Positions 53,496 to 61,425 of a DNA stretch of 64,000 bases are shown here, in pieces. This DNA is from Nocardioides zeae (GTDB lineage Bacteria; Actinomycetota; Actinomycetes; Propionibacteriales; Nocardioidaceae). The stretch spans positions 2,108,001 through 2,172,000 of the forward strand of contig NZ_JAUTAN010000001.1 of assembly GCF_030818655.1 (NCBI RefSeq). Direction: 5' to 3'. The position numbers and the translations under genes are program-made. Within the stretch, counting starts at the first letter, position 1. Each line of letters begins with the position of its first letter. Below the pieces are notes generated by a model. It did not search any database. It worked only from the letters and a program-made list of their open reading frames with translations, and was not told where the DNA came from.

Positions 53496-54187
53496 GCCGC
53501 CTTCCCCGCGCGCGTCACGCCCCGGTGCTCGCGGCGCCACTTCTGCGTCGCCGACCACGCGATGCTGATGAGCATCGCGGCGAACATCGCGGAGCCCGCC
53601 CAGAAGAACCAGCTCGACGCCTCGGAGCGGACCGCGTTCACGATCTGCAGAGGGAACATGACCGCGAAGAACGCCCCGTACCCGGCATGGACCCACCACG
53701 ACCATGGTTGCTCGCCCGGCAGGTAGCCACGGTCGCGCCGCGCCTGCTTCACATGTCGGCGGCTCTCGGACCCTGCGCGAAAGGCGAAGAGGTAGAGAAC
53801 CCCCACGACGACGGCGAGCACAGCCGCCACGATCCAGCGGGCCGACCCCGTGATCAGGTCCGTGAGGAGCACCACCGCGAACAGACCGGCGACGAGGATC
53901 GAGGCCACCGCCAGCGGTGCCGCACGTGCCGGCGCCTCGACCCCGTACGGAGCCAGCACCTCCCCCTGGATGACGGCGACGAACTCACGCACACCCACGA
54001 CGACGAGCACGACGGCGACGAGGGCGATGAGGCCGAGGGCCGCGACGAGGCCCCACGGCGGAACGCGGTCGTCCGCGTAGAGGTCGGATGCCACGGCGGC
54101 CAGCGCCGCCAGCACTGCGCCGCCGACACCCGCCACCACCATGAACCTGATCTTGCGCCGGCGGGCGGCTCGGACCTCGGGCGTCAT
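53492..54187 (-). CDS. Membrane protein, array member 3 (long form)
   Basis: 231 residues. Compared with members 1 and 2 it has an extra N-terminal two-helix module (IRFMVVAGVGGAVLAALAAV, GLIALVAVVLVVVGV). The common unit begins at APYGVEAPARAAP. Signature RRDRGYLPGEQPWSWWVHAG and tail AWSATQKWRREHRG. ATGA overlaps on both sides. Most similar to member 4. Confidence 0.78.
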   Translation of the reverse strand: MTPEVRAARRRKIRFMVVAGVGGAVLAALAAVASDLYADDRVPPWGLVAALGLIALVAVVLVVVGVREFVAVIQGEVLAPYGVEAPARAAPLAVASILVAGLFAVVLLTDLITGSARWIVAAVLAVVVGVLYLFAFRAGSESRRHVKQARRDRGYLPGEQPWSWWVHAGYGAFFAVMFPLQIVNAVRSEASSWFFWAGSAMFAAMLISIAWSATQKWRREHRGVTRAGKAA

Positions 54188-54879
54188 GCCGCCTCCTCGC
54201 GCGGTGGGGGCAGGGGCTGGATGCGCTCGCGGCGCCACTTCTGCACGGCCGACCAGCCCGCGCTAGCGGCGAAGCCGAGACCGATCGCGGCTCCCGCGCC
54301 GTACACCCAGAATTCCCAGCCATCTGCAGTGAGTGTGTTGCCGAGGTTGACCAGGCCGACCACGGCGAAGCCGACGCCGGACGTCACGTGCATCCCCCAC
54401 GACCACGGCTGCTCACCGAGGCGGTATCCACGCTCCCTGCGCACCTCGCGCACCCGGCGTCGTCGTGCTCGCCCCGCCGGCCACGCGACCCCGCCGAACA
54501 CCACGAAGACGACGACGATCAACCCGCCGATCGCCCACCGTGTCCGGCTCGAGAGGTCGAGCACGATGAGGGGTTGCAGCAGGCTCATCGTCACGACGAA
54601 GAAGGCTCCACCCGCGCGCGCCAGTCCCCGGTGCTCCGAGAGACCGTAGGGATTCATGGCGTTGCTCGTCAGCCGCCAGCCAGCCAACCGACCCGCCAGC
54701 AGCGCGAGCAGCGCCACCGCCGCGGCGAACAGCACGACGGCCAGGAGGAGCCCCCACGCAGGGAGGTCACCGCGGTCGGAGGCCGCGACCACCGGGGTCG
54801 TCGCACCAGTGACGACGGCGCAACCCAGGACGAACAGGACCAGCCCACCGATGCGCCGCGCCGTCGTCACTTCACCCAT
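54184..54879 (-). CDS. Membrane protein, array member 4 (long form)
   Basis: 231 residues, same length and layout as member 3. Extra N-terminal helices (GGLVLFVLGCAVVTGATTPV, LLAVVLFAAAVALLALLAG), the unit start MNPYGLSEHRG, signature RRERGYRLGEQPWSWGMHVT and tail GWSAVQKWRRERI. Members 3 and 4 are probably the most recent duplication. 36 bases separate it from member 5, the only non-overlapping join of the array, so a promoter could lie there. Confidence 0.78.
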   Translation of the reverse strand: MGEVTTARRIGGLVLFVLGCAVVTGATTPVVAASDRGDLPAWGLLLAVVLFAAAVALLALLAGRLAGWRLTSNAMNPYGLSEHRGLARAGGAFFVVTMSLLQPLIVLDLSSRTRWAIGGLIVVVFVVFGGVAWPAGRARRRRVREVRRERGYRLGEQPWSWGMHVTSGVGFAVVGLVNLGNTLTADGWEFWVYGAGAAIGLGFAASAGWSAVQKWRRERIQPLPPPREEAA

Positions 54880-54915
54880 CGGAGCAACCTAGCGAAGTTG
54901 CCCAACGACGCACCG

Positions 54916-55440
54916 TCACGCGCCACGCACGGGCTTCGGCGGCAGCGTTGGCAACGGCGGTGTCGTGGTGGGCACCGTCATGCGCTCGGGGCGGGGGTAG
55001 ATCCCCCGCGGTCGACGCTCGTTTCGCCACTTCTGCACCGCTGACACCGTGAAAACCAGCCAGTTGAGGCCGAAGCACGCGGCGCCCAGCCAGGAAACGC
55101 CGGAGCTGTCGGTGAGCGCGAGCCCCACGTACCAGGCTGTGGCCACCGAGAAGAACGCGATCCGCCACCCGTGCCACCGCCACGACGCGACCAGCTCACC
55201 GCGGCCGTACCCGAAGACGGCGCGGACCACCGCGGTCTGGCGTCGCGACTCCGCGGTCGCGAGGTACGCGCGGACCGCGAGCCCCCCACCGAGGAGCGCG
55301 ACCGGTCCCACCACGAGCAGGACGACCGGCTCGTAGTCCCCCACCGCCGCCGCGATCACCGACAGCATGACGAAAGCCCCGCCGAAGCCGGTGGCGAGCA
55401 CGGTCCACCCGGGCACCGGTACGCCGAGGTGGTTCCTCAC
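54916..55440 (-). CDS. Small membrane protein, array member 5
   Basis: 174 residues from GTG 55440, which overlaps the stop of member 6 as GTGA. N-terminal NHLGVPVPGW, four helices, FGYGRGELVASWRWHGWRIA and SAVQKWRNERRPRG, then a 28-residue Pro/Thr-rich tail (TVPTTTPPLPTLPPKP). The tail is unique in the array. Unknown function. Confidence 0.76.
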   Translation of the reverse strand: MRNHLGVPVPGWTVLATGFGGAFVMLSVIAAAVGDYEPVVLLVVGPVALLGGGLAVRAYLATAESRRQTAVVRAVFGYGRGELVASWRWHGWRIAFFSVATAWYVGLALTDSSGVSWLGAACFGLNWLVFTVSAVQKWRNERRPRGIYPRPERMTVPTTTPPLPTLPPKPVRGA

Positions 55441-55928
55441 GAGACCGACTCCCCGGACACGAGCGGCGCGGGCGCTGGAGGGAGGCTGCGATCCTCGCGC
55501 TCGCGACGCCACCCCTGCAGCGCGCTCACACCGTTGCTCGCAGCCAGCCTCCCATTGAGCAACAGGATCAAGGCCACGACCCACCATGGCCCACCGGCGG
55601 CATGGGCGGGCCAGGCCGCGGCGAGCGACAACGTCCAGCACAGCGCATCCGTCCGGTGCGCCCTCCAGTCCTGCGTCGTCTCGCCCCACCGCATCCCCAG
55701 GTGCGCCCGCACGACCCTCGTCTGGCGCGAGGACTCGCGGTCGAGCACCCAGGCCACCGCCGACGACCCCAGTCCGCCGGCGATGGCACCGAGCACCCAC
55801 GGCGAACGCCACGCCGCGACCTCGATCGCGACGAGGAAGAGCGGCACGCCGATCAGCAGGAACCCCGCGTGCGACGGCACCCACGACCACGGGTGCACCG
55901 GCACGCCGTGCTCGTTGGTCCCCGCCAC
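55437..55928 (-). CDS. Small membrane protein, array member 6
   Basis: 163 residues, first gene of the array. N-terminal NEHGVPVHPW, helices, HLGMRWGETTQDWRAHRTDA (the most diverged form of the signature) and tail GVSALQGWRREREDRSL. Its promoter should lie in the 66-base gap after the response-regulator gene or inside that gene's end. Unknown function. Confidence 0.76.
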   Translation of the reverse strand: MAGTNEHGVPVHPWSWVPSHAGFLLIGVPLFLVAIEVAAWRSPWVLGAIAGGLGSSAVAWVLDRESSRQTRVVRAHLGMRWGETTQDWRAHRTDALCWTLSLAAAWPAHAAGGPWWVVALILLLNGRLAASNGVSALQGWRREREDRSLPPAPAPLVSGESVS

Positions 55929-55994
55929 GCCAGCAACCTAGCGAAACAACGGATTGCGTGGGTCCAGTTCGCACCGACTCGTCGGCCGGACCGC

Positions 55995-56849
55995 TCAGTC
56001 CCGCACGAGCCGGTAGCCGTGCTCGTCGTGCTCGATCCAGCGGCGACCGCTGCCGTCGCCTCGGAGCGTGTGGGTGAGGCCCCGCATGAGCAGCTCGACG
56101 CGGGAGAGGTCCGCGGCGCGTTCCGGGTCGTCGTGGATGGCGATCGAGAGGTCGGCCGCGGTGCGGGGGTGGCCGTCGGCGTAGAGCAGCACCTCGAGGA
56201 GGTCGAACGCCCGCGGGTTGAGCGCGACGGGACGGTCGTCCACGACGGCGACCGCGTCGTCGGGATGGACCCGCAGGGGCCCGAACACCACCCAGCCGTC
56301 CTCGTAGTCGACACCGACCGGCTCGACGGGCACCGCCGCCGCTGCGGCCGGGACCGCAGCAGACGGGGCGGCGGACGGGGCTGGGGGGACCGCCACCGCG
56401 GTGGACGCCGGCACGGGGCCGCCGTCGACGGCGGGACGGACGAAGCGGTCGGCGGGGCGCCGCATGACGGCGGCGATGCGCACCTTCAGCTCGCGGCCGC
56501 TGAGCGGCCGCAGCAGGTAGGCGTCGGCGCCGGCGCTGAGTCCCCGCACGATGTCCAGCTCGTCGTCGCGGTCCGAGTGGAGCACGATGAAGGTGGTGCT
56601 GCGGGCCCGCAGACGACGAGCGACCTCGATCCCGTCGGCACCGGCCCCGAGCTGGGCGTCGACCATGACGAGGTCGGGGGCGTGCGCCTCCGCCACGACG
56701 AGCGCGGACACGGCATCGTCCGCGCGCAGCACCTCGAAGCCCGACGCCTGGAGCACGCCGGCCACCCAGAGGGCGTCCTCGACGTCGGGGTCGACGACGA
56801 GGGCGACCGGCCCGCTCCGCTCCAGCGCTGTCTCACCCACAGGGCACAT
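55995..56849 (-). CDS. Orphan response regulator, OmpR-like with altered receiver
   Basis: 284 residues. Receiver domain (about 14-130): VALVVDPDVEDALWVAGVLQ, phospho-acceptor Asp in LVMVDAQLGAGADG and the Thr/Ser switch in FIVLHSDRDDE. The conserved receiver Lys reads Arg (DAYLLRPLSGRELK), so phosphorylation signalling may be changed. After an Ala/Pro linker comes a winged helix (about 185-284) with PVALNPRAFDLLEVLLYADG and WIEHDEHGYRLVRD. No histidine kinase is nearby. It overlaps the beta-helix lipoprotein gene by 17 bases, so it probably controls the polysaccharide-type genes beside it; inferred. Confidence 0.85.
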   Translation of the reverse strand: MCPVGETALERSGPVALVVDPDVEDALWVAGVLQASGFEVLRADDAVSALVVAEAHAPDLVMVDAQLGAGADGIEVARRLRARSTTFIVLHSDRDDELDIVRGLSAGADAYLLRPLSGRELKVRIAAVMRRPADRFVRPAVDGGPVPASTAVAVPPAPSAAPSAAVPAAAAAVPVEPVGVDYEDGWVVFGPLRVHPDDAVAVVDDRPVALNPRAFDLLEVLLYADGHPRTAADLSIAIHDDPERAADLSRVELLMRGLTHTLRGDGSGRRWIEHDEHGYRLVRD

Positions 56850-57864
56850 CGCTCAGCTCCCCGCTCCTCACCTGTTGTCCGCACGCGACCGTCGACCCGC
56901 CGTCCCGGGCCGCGCCCACGACCTCGACCGCCGGGTCGGCGGCGCCGTCGAAGACGTTGGCGCGCACCGTCACTCGCCGTCCCCAGCCGTCCACGACCTC
57001 GTGCACCTGCACGGCGACCCCGTCCGCCTCGAACGTGTTGCCGTCGACCACCCAGTCGTTGCCCTTGACGTCGACGAGCGCGTCCACGGCCGCGCCGACA
57101 GGCCCCTCGAACGTGTTCCCGGAGAGCCGCCCGCCGCTCGTGCCCTCCTTGACGTCGACCGCCTCGGCCGTCGTCGCCCGGATGACGTTGCCCTCGATGA
57201 CGTTGTCGTCGCTGCGGTCGGGATCGCAGTCCGTGAGGTCGCACCAGTTGCTCTCGGCACTCCCCACGTAGACCCCCTCGCCGAAGTCGGCCTCCCGGAG
57301 CCCGGTGTCGAAGACCGTGCTGCCGCTCAGCCTGTTGCGCGACGAGCCCTGGCGGAGGTGGACGGCCTCGTCCCCCGTGCCGTGCACCGTGATCCCGCGG
57401 AGCGTGTTGTCGCTGGCTCCGCTCAGCATGACGCCCTTCTTGCCTCCCGTCACCGTCACACCGCTCACGGTCCACCACGACGCCCCGTCCAGGTGCAGCG
57501 TGTAGCCCCCGTCCACGCTCCCCCCGTCGAGCACCGTCGACGCGCTGCCGCAGAGGGTGATCGGCGCGTCGACCGCGCCGGAGGCCGTCGCCGTGAACGT
57601 GCCCGCGTAGGTGCCGTCCGCGAGGGCGACCGTGTCCCCCGGCCGCGCCGCAGCGAGCGCGTCGCGCAGCTCGTCGGCGGTGCCGACCACGGTGGCGTCG
57701 GCCGGACACCCGTCGGTCGCGGTCGGCGAGCCGGCCCCCTCGCCGGTCCCGTCACCGGCCCCGTCACCGCCCAGCAGGCCGCACCCGACGACTGCCGACG
57801 ACCCCACCGCGGCGCAGGCCAGGAGGCCGCTCAGGCGCGCGAGCGCGGTGGGCGCGGTCGGCAT
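56833..57864 (-). CDS. Exported beta-helix lipoprotein
   Basis: 343 residues. Lipobox-like SAVVGCGLL, lipid-modified Cys near residue 28, then a Gly/Asp-rich spacer. The main part is a right-handed parallel beta-helix: DELRDALAAARPGDTVALAD, SWWTVSGVTVTGGKKGVMLS, ITVHGTGDEAVHLRQGSSRN and further turns of about 23-25 residues, with Asn at turn positions (DNVIEGNVI). Such folds include alginate and chondroitin lyases (PL6) and mannuronan epimerases. The calcium and catalytic residues cannot be confirmed. A Cys pair (NWCDLTDCDPD) lies in the middle. Divergent from the polysaccharide synthase; the 154-base gap has no named feature. Confidence 0.82.
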   Translation of the reverse strand: MPTAPTALARLSGLLACAAVGSSAVVGCGLLGGDGAGDGTGEGAGSPTATDGCPADATVVGTADELRDALAAARPGDTVALADGTYAGTFTATASGAVDAPITLCGSASTVLDGGSVDGGYTLHLDGASWWTVSGVTVTGGKKGVMLSGASDNTLRGITVHGTGDEAVHLRQGSSRNRLSGSTVFDTGLREADFGEGVYVGSAESNWCDLTDCDPDRSDDNVIEGNVIRATTAEAVDVKEGTSGGRLSGNTFEGPVGAAVDALVDVKGNDWVVDGNTFEADGVAVQVHEVVDGWGRRVTVRANVFDGAADPAVEVVGAARDGGSTVACGQQVRSGELSDVPCG

Positions 57865-58018
57865 CTCAAGAAACCCTCCAGATCGGCCCACCGAGCCGGG
57901 CAAGGTTGCGCGGCAGCGCCCTCCTCGGGGCTCCGCCGCGCCGTACCCTACCCACGTCCGAGCGCCACGTCCGCTGCGTGGCCCACCGGGGGCGGGCATC
58001 CGACGAGGAGACAGAGCG

Positions 58019-59233
58019 GTGCCGTTCGACGTGCCCTGGCTGCTGCCGTTCGGTCTCGTCGGCATCGCCTCGTGGGGCGTGTGGCTGGTACGCCGCGTGC
58101 TGTCCGCCATCACCCGCCCGGTCGTCAACGACTTCCGCACGACCACGACGGTCGTGGTGCCGTCCTACCGCGAGGACCCCGACGTCCTGCTGCGGTGCCT
58201 GGAGACCTGGCGCCGCCAGGGGCCGTCGCGGATCATCGTCGTCCTCGACCTCGCCGACACGGAGGCGTTCGAGCGGATCCAGGCCCTCGACGACCCCGCG
58301 GTCGAGGCGCTGCTCTTCAAGCACACGGGCAAGCGCTCCGCCCTCGGCGCTGGTCTCCGTCTCGTCGACACCGAGCTCGTCCTGCTCGTCGACTCCGACA
58401 CCTCCTGGGAGGCCGGGCTCCACGAGGCCATCCAGATGCCGTTCGTCGACCCCGCCGTCGGCGCGGTCAGCACCCGGCAGAACGTCTACCTGCCGAAGTC
58501 GAGCATCTGGCGGCGCGTGGCCGACTGGATCATCGACCTGCGCTACCACGACTACGCCCCGGCGATGGGCCGGTACGGCGGCGTCATCTGCGCGTCGGGC
58601 CGCACCGCGGCGTACCGGATGTCGGTGATCGGGCACCGGATCCACGACCTCGAGCACGAGGTCTTCCTCGGGCGGCAGTGCGTGGCGGGCGACGACGGTC
58701 GGCTCACCTGGCTCGTGCTGTCGCAGGGGTTCCGCGTCGCCCACCAGGACAGTGCCCGGGCGCTGTCGATGTTCCCCGACACGTTCCGGGCGTTCGTGAA
58801 GCAGCGGGTGCGGTGGAGCCGCAACTCCTACCGCTGCTACCTGACCGCCGTCGCGCGTGGCTGGGTGTTCCGGGCGCCGCTGATCTCCCAGGTCACGATC
58901 ATGCAGATCCTCCTCACCCCGGTCACGATGGGCACCGCCGTCATCTTCATCGCGCTGACGCTGCGGTCCAGCGACCCGGCGACGGCGCTCGTGCTGGCGG
59001 TGGTCTGGTTCGTCGTGGGACGTGGCATCCGCGGCATCTCCCACCTGCAGCGCCGACCCGAGGACCTGTGGCTGCTGCCCCTGGTGACCGCCGTGGTCGT
59101 CCTCGTGGCCTGGCCGATCAAGACCTACGCGTTCTTCACCATGAACAAGCAGGGCTGGCTGACGCGCTCCGCCGACTCGGTCGGCGGCGAGGGGCAGACG
59201 GAGAAGAGCCTGCGGACGGAGGCGAGCGCGTGA
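58019..59233 (+). CDS. Processive GT2 polysaccharide synthase
   Basis: 404 residues, membrane. N-terminal helices (WLLPFGLVGIASWGVWLV), cytosolic GT-A domain with TTTVVVPSYREDPDVLLRCL, VLLVDSDTSWEAGLHEAI and CVAGDDGRLTWLVL, then FRAFVKQRVRWSRNSYRCYL (the QxxRW motif). Four C-terminal helices follow. All motifs of hyaluronan/cellulose/alginate-type synthases are present. No PilZ domain. It is joined by GTGA overlap to a membrane beta-helix protein, as synthases are to epimerase or modifying partners. The polymer is not identifiable. Confidence 0.9.
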   Translation: MPFDVPWLLPFGLVGIASWGVWLVRRVLSAITRPVVNDFRTTTTVVVPSYREDPDVLLRCLETWRRQGPSRIIVVLDLADTEAFERIQALDDPAVEALLFKHTGKRSALGAGLRLVDTELVLLVDSDTSWEAGLHEAIQMPFVDPAVGAVSTRQNVYLPKSSIWRRVADWIIDLRYHDYAPAMGRYGGVICASGRTAAYRMSVIGHRIHDLEHEVFLGRQCVAGDDGRLTWLVLSQGFRVAHQDSARALSMFPDTFRAFVKQRVRWSRNSYRCYLTAVARGWVFRAPLISQVTIMQILLTPVTMGTAVIFIALTLRSSDPATALVLAVVWFVVGRGIRGISHLQRRPEDLWLLPLVTAVVVLVAWPIKTYAFFTMNKQGWLTRSADSVGGEGQTEKSLRTEASA

Positions 59234-61401
59234 GCACCGACGGCTCCGACCTGTTCTCCGCCGAGGAGCGCGGCGACACGGTCCCGCGCTGGGTGCGGAT
59301 GGCCCTGCGCCTCGCCGTCCTCGTCGTGCTGCTCGGCGCCACGGCGGGTGTCGTGTGGGGCAACGACGCGCTGCGCGAGCGCATCGGCTCGGGCACGGAA
59401 GCCGCGGCCGCCACCGCCGAGGACGACGACGCGGAGGCCGGCACCGACACGGCCGCCGCCACCTCCCAGGTCGAGGCGCTGCGCCGGGAGGACGCCCGGC
59501 TCCGGTCGTCGGTCGACCTCGCTCCCCCGGCCGGGACGCTCGTGCTGCTGGCGCGACCCACGCCGTACACGCTCGACGACCTCGTCGCCTACGGCGCGGT
59601 GACCGGCGGCGCCCTGGTGCCGACCCTCACGACCTCCGTCGTCGTCGCCCGCGGCGCCCGCCTCGACATCATCGCCCCCGGCCGGACCCTGCGGATGCGC
59701 AGCGACGCCGACGGGTTCGTCAGCATCGTGGCCTGGGACGGCGACCTGCGCCTGGCCGGTACCGCCGGCCAGCCGCTCCGCATCGTCGGCTGGGACCCGA
59801 CGGAGGTCGCACCGGACAGCACCACCAGCGACGGCCGGGCCTACATCCGGGTCAAGGACGGCCGTCTCGACGTCGCCCACGTCGCGGCCAACCACCTCGG
59901 CTTCTGGAGCGGCCGCACCGGCGGGATCGCCCTCACCGGCACCTCGGAGACCCTCACGCGGGCCTTCGTGACCGGCCTGACCGTGAGCGACACCCACCTG
60001 GGGCTCTTCCTGTCGGGCGTCAGCGAGGCCGTCGTCGACGGCAGCTCGTTCAGCCGCACGCAGCAGGACGGCATCGAGGTGACGAGCGGGTCCACCGACG
60101 TGCTGCTCCGCTCCGTCCGCCTCGCCGACGTCGGTCGCGACGGCGTGCTCGTCTCCCGCGGCAGCTCGACCGTCACCGCGACGGACGTGACGGTGGACGG
60201 CGCTGCGGGGTACGGCGCGCGCGTCGACGGCGCCCCCCTCGCGGACGGCCCGAACTCGGCGGGCTGGAGCACCGACCACTACGCCGGTCTCGACGTCGAC
60301 GGGTTCAGCGTGCGCGACGCGACCCGCGGCGGGCTGCGGATCGACGGGATGGACGACGTCGCCCTCGCGCACCTCGACGTCGACGCCCCGGGCACCGCGC
60401 TCGACCTCCGCGGGGGCTCCACCGGCACCACGGTCGCGGACTCCGACCTCGTCGGCGGGACGCGGGCGCTCCGGGTGGCCGCCGCCACCGACGTGCGGGT
60501 CACCGACGTGACGGCGTCGGCCCCGGCGACCGCGGTGCTCGCGGAGCAGGGCGCGGAGGTGGAGGTCGACGGATCGACCATGACCGTCGACGAGGGCCAC
60601 GCCGCCGTGGCCCAGGGCGCCGACACGACCCTCGCGGTCACCGGGGGCTCCGTCGTCGGGCTCGGACCCGGCGCCGTCGTCGCCCGGTCGGGCGCCGAGG
60701 CGACCGACGCGGACGTCGATGCCGCCGACTGGACCTACCGCCCCGTGCTCGTGTCGTGGGCCCTCGGCAACGTGCACGCGCTGCTGCTGCTCCTGCTGCT
60801 CCCCGTGCCCCTGCTCGGGCTCCTGTTCATCGTGCGGCGGCGCCGCAGCCAGCGCGAGCTGCGTCGGCTGTTCGCCGACGAGATGACCCGTCTCGGTCGC
60901 GCCCGGCTGACGGAGTACGCCGAGGAGCAGCCCGCGAGGCCACCGGTGAGCCCCGCGGATCCGGCGCCGCAGCCCGTGCTCGTGCCCGACGTGCCGCCGG
61001 TCCCGACCTGGGCGGTCGAGTCCGCCCCGTCCTACGGGCCCGTGACCGCTGTCGTCGAGGACCGGCCCGCCGAGCCTGTCCAGGCCGTCGAGCCTGTCCG
61101 GCCCGCCGAGCCCGTCCAGGCCGCCGAGCCTGTCCAGGCCGTCGCCGCCGCGACGGCGGAGCCCGCGACCGTCGAGGCGGCTCCCGCGGGGCCGGTCCCC
61201 GTCCCGGCGGTGGAGCCCGTCCCGGCGGAGGAGCCCGTCGTCCGGGTCCCCGTGCCGGCCGGTCCGGCGGCGAGCATGCAGGAGCTGGCCGTCGACGCCG
61301 TCGTCCAGCAGGGTTACCGCGCCAGCGACGTGGCCCGGTCCCTCGGCGTACCGACGTCCCGGGTGCGCGGCTGGGTCACCGACCACCTCCGCGGCCTCTG
61401 A
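59230..61401 (+). CDS. Membrane beta-helix protein with cytosolic helix-turn-helix end
   Basis: 723 residues. Signal-anchor helix at about 23-46 (LRLAVLVVLLGATAGVVWG). The outer region has a coiled-coil bit (VEALRREDARLRSSV) and a long parallel beta-helix (about 190-500: GGIALTGTSETLTRAFVTGL, LFLSGVSEAVVDGSSFSRTQ, DGIEVTSGSTDVLLRSVRLA and more). A second membrane helix follows (VHALLLLLLLPVPLLGLLFI, about 515-535), then a Pro/Glu/Val-rich cytosolic linker with repeats. The end is VVQQGYRASDVARSLGVPTS, a Hin/MerR-like helix-turn-helix. A sensor that links the polymer outside to DNA or protein inside is an inference. Fold and topology are seen. Confidence 0.85.
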   Translation: MSTDGSDLFSAEERGDTVPRWVRMALRLAVLVVLLGATAGVVWGNDALRERIGSGTEAAAATAEDDDAEAGTDTAAATSQVEALRREDARLRSSVDLAPPAGTLVLLARPTPYTLDDLVAYGAVTGGALVPTLTTSVVVARGARLDIIAPGRTLRMRSDADGFVSIVAWDGDLRLAGTAGQPLRIVGWDPTEVAPDSTTSDGRAYIRVKDGRLDVAHVAANHLGFWSGRTGGIALTGTSETLTRAFVTGLTVSDTHLGLFLSGVSEAVVDGSSFSRTQQDGIEVTSGSTDVLLRSVRLADVGRDGVLVSRGSSTVTATDVTVDGAAGYGARVDGAPLADGPNSAGWSTDHYAGLDVDGFSVRDATRGGLRIDGMDDVALAHLDVDAPGTALDLRGGSTGTTVADSDLVGGTRALRVAAATDVRVTDVTASAPATAVLAEQGAEVEVDGSTMTVDEGHAAVAQGADTTLAVTGGSVVGLGPGAVVARSGAEATDADVDAADWTYRPVLVSWALGNVHALLLLLLLPVPLLGLLFIVRRRRSQRELRRLFADEMTRLGRARLTEYAEEQPARPPVSPADPAPQPVLVPDVPPVPTWAVESAPSYGPVTAVVEDRPAEPVQAVEPVRPAEPVQAAEPVQAVAAATAEPATVEAAPAGPVPVPAVEPVPAEEPVVRVPVPAGPAASMQELAVDAVVQQGYRASDVARSLGVPTSRVRGWVTDHLRGL

Positions 61402-61425
61402 GGCGCCGCGGAGGCGGAGGACGGC

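Noticed and set aside
56551-59229. Long plus-strand frame running into the beta-helix protein
   Set aside because: The part before 59230 is antisense to the response regulator and lipoprotein genes and out of frame with the synthase.
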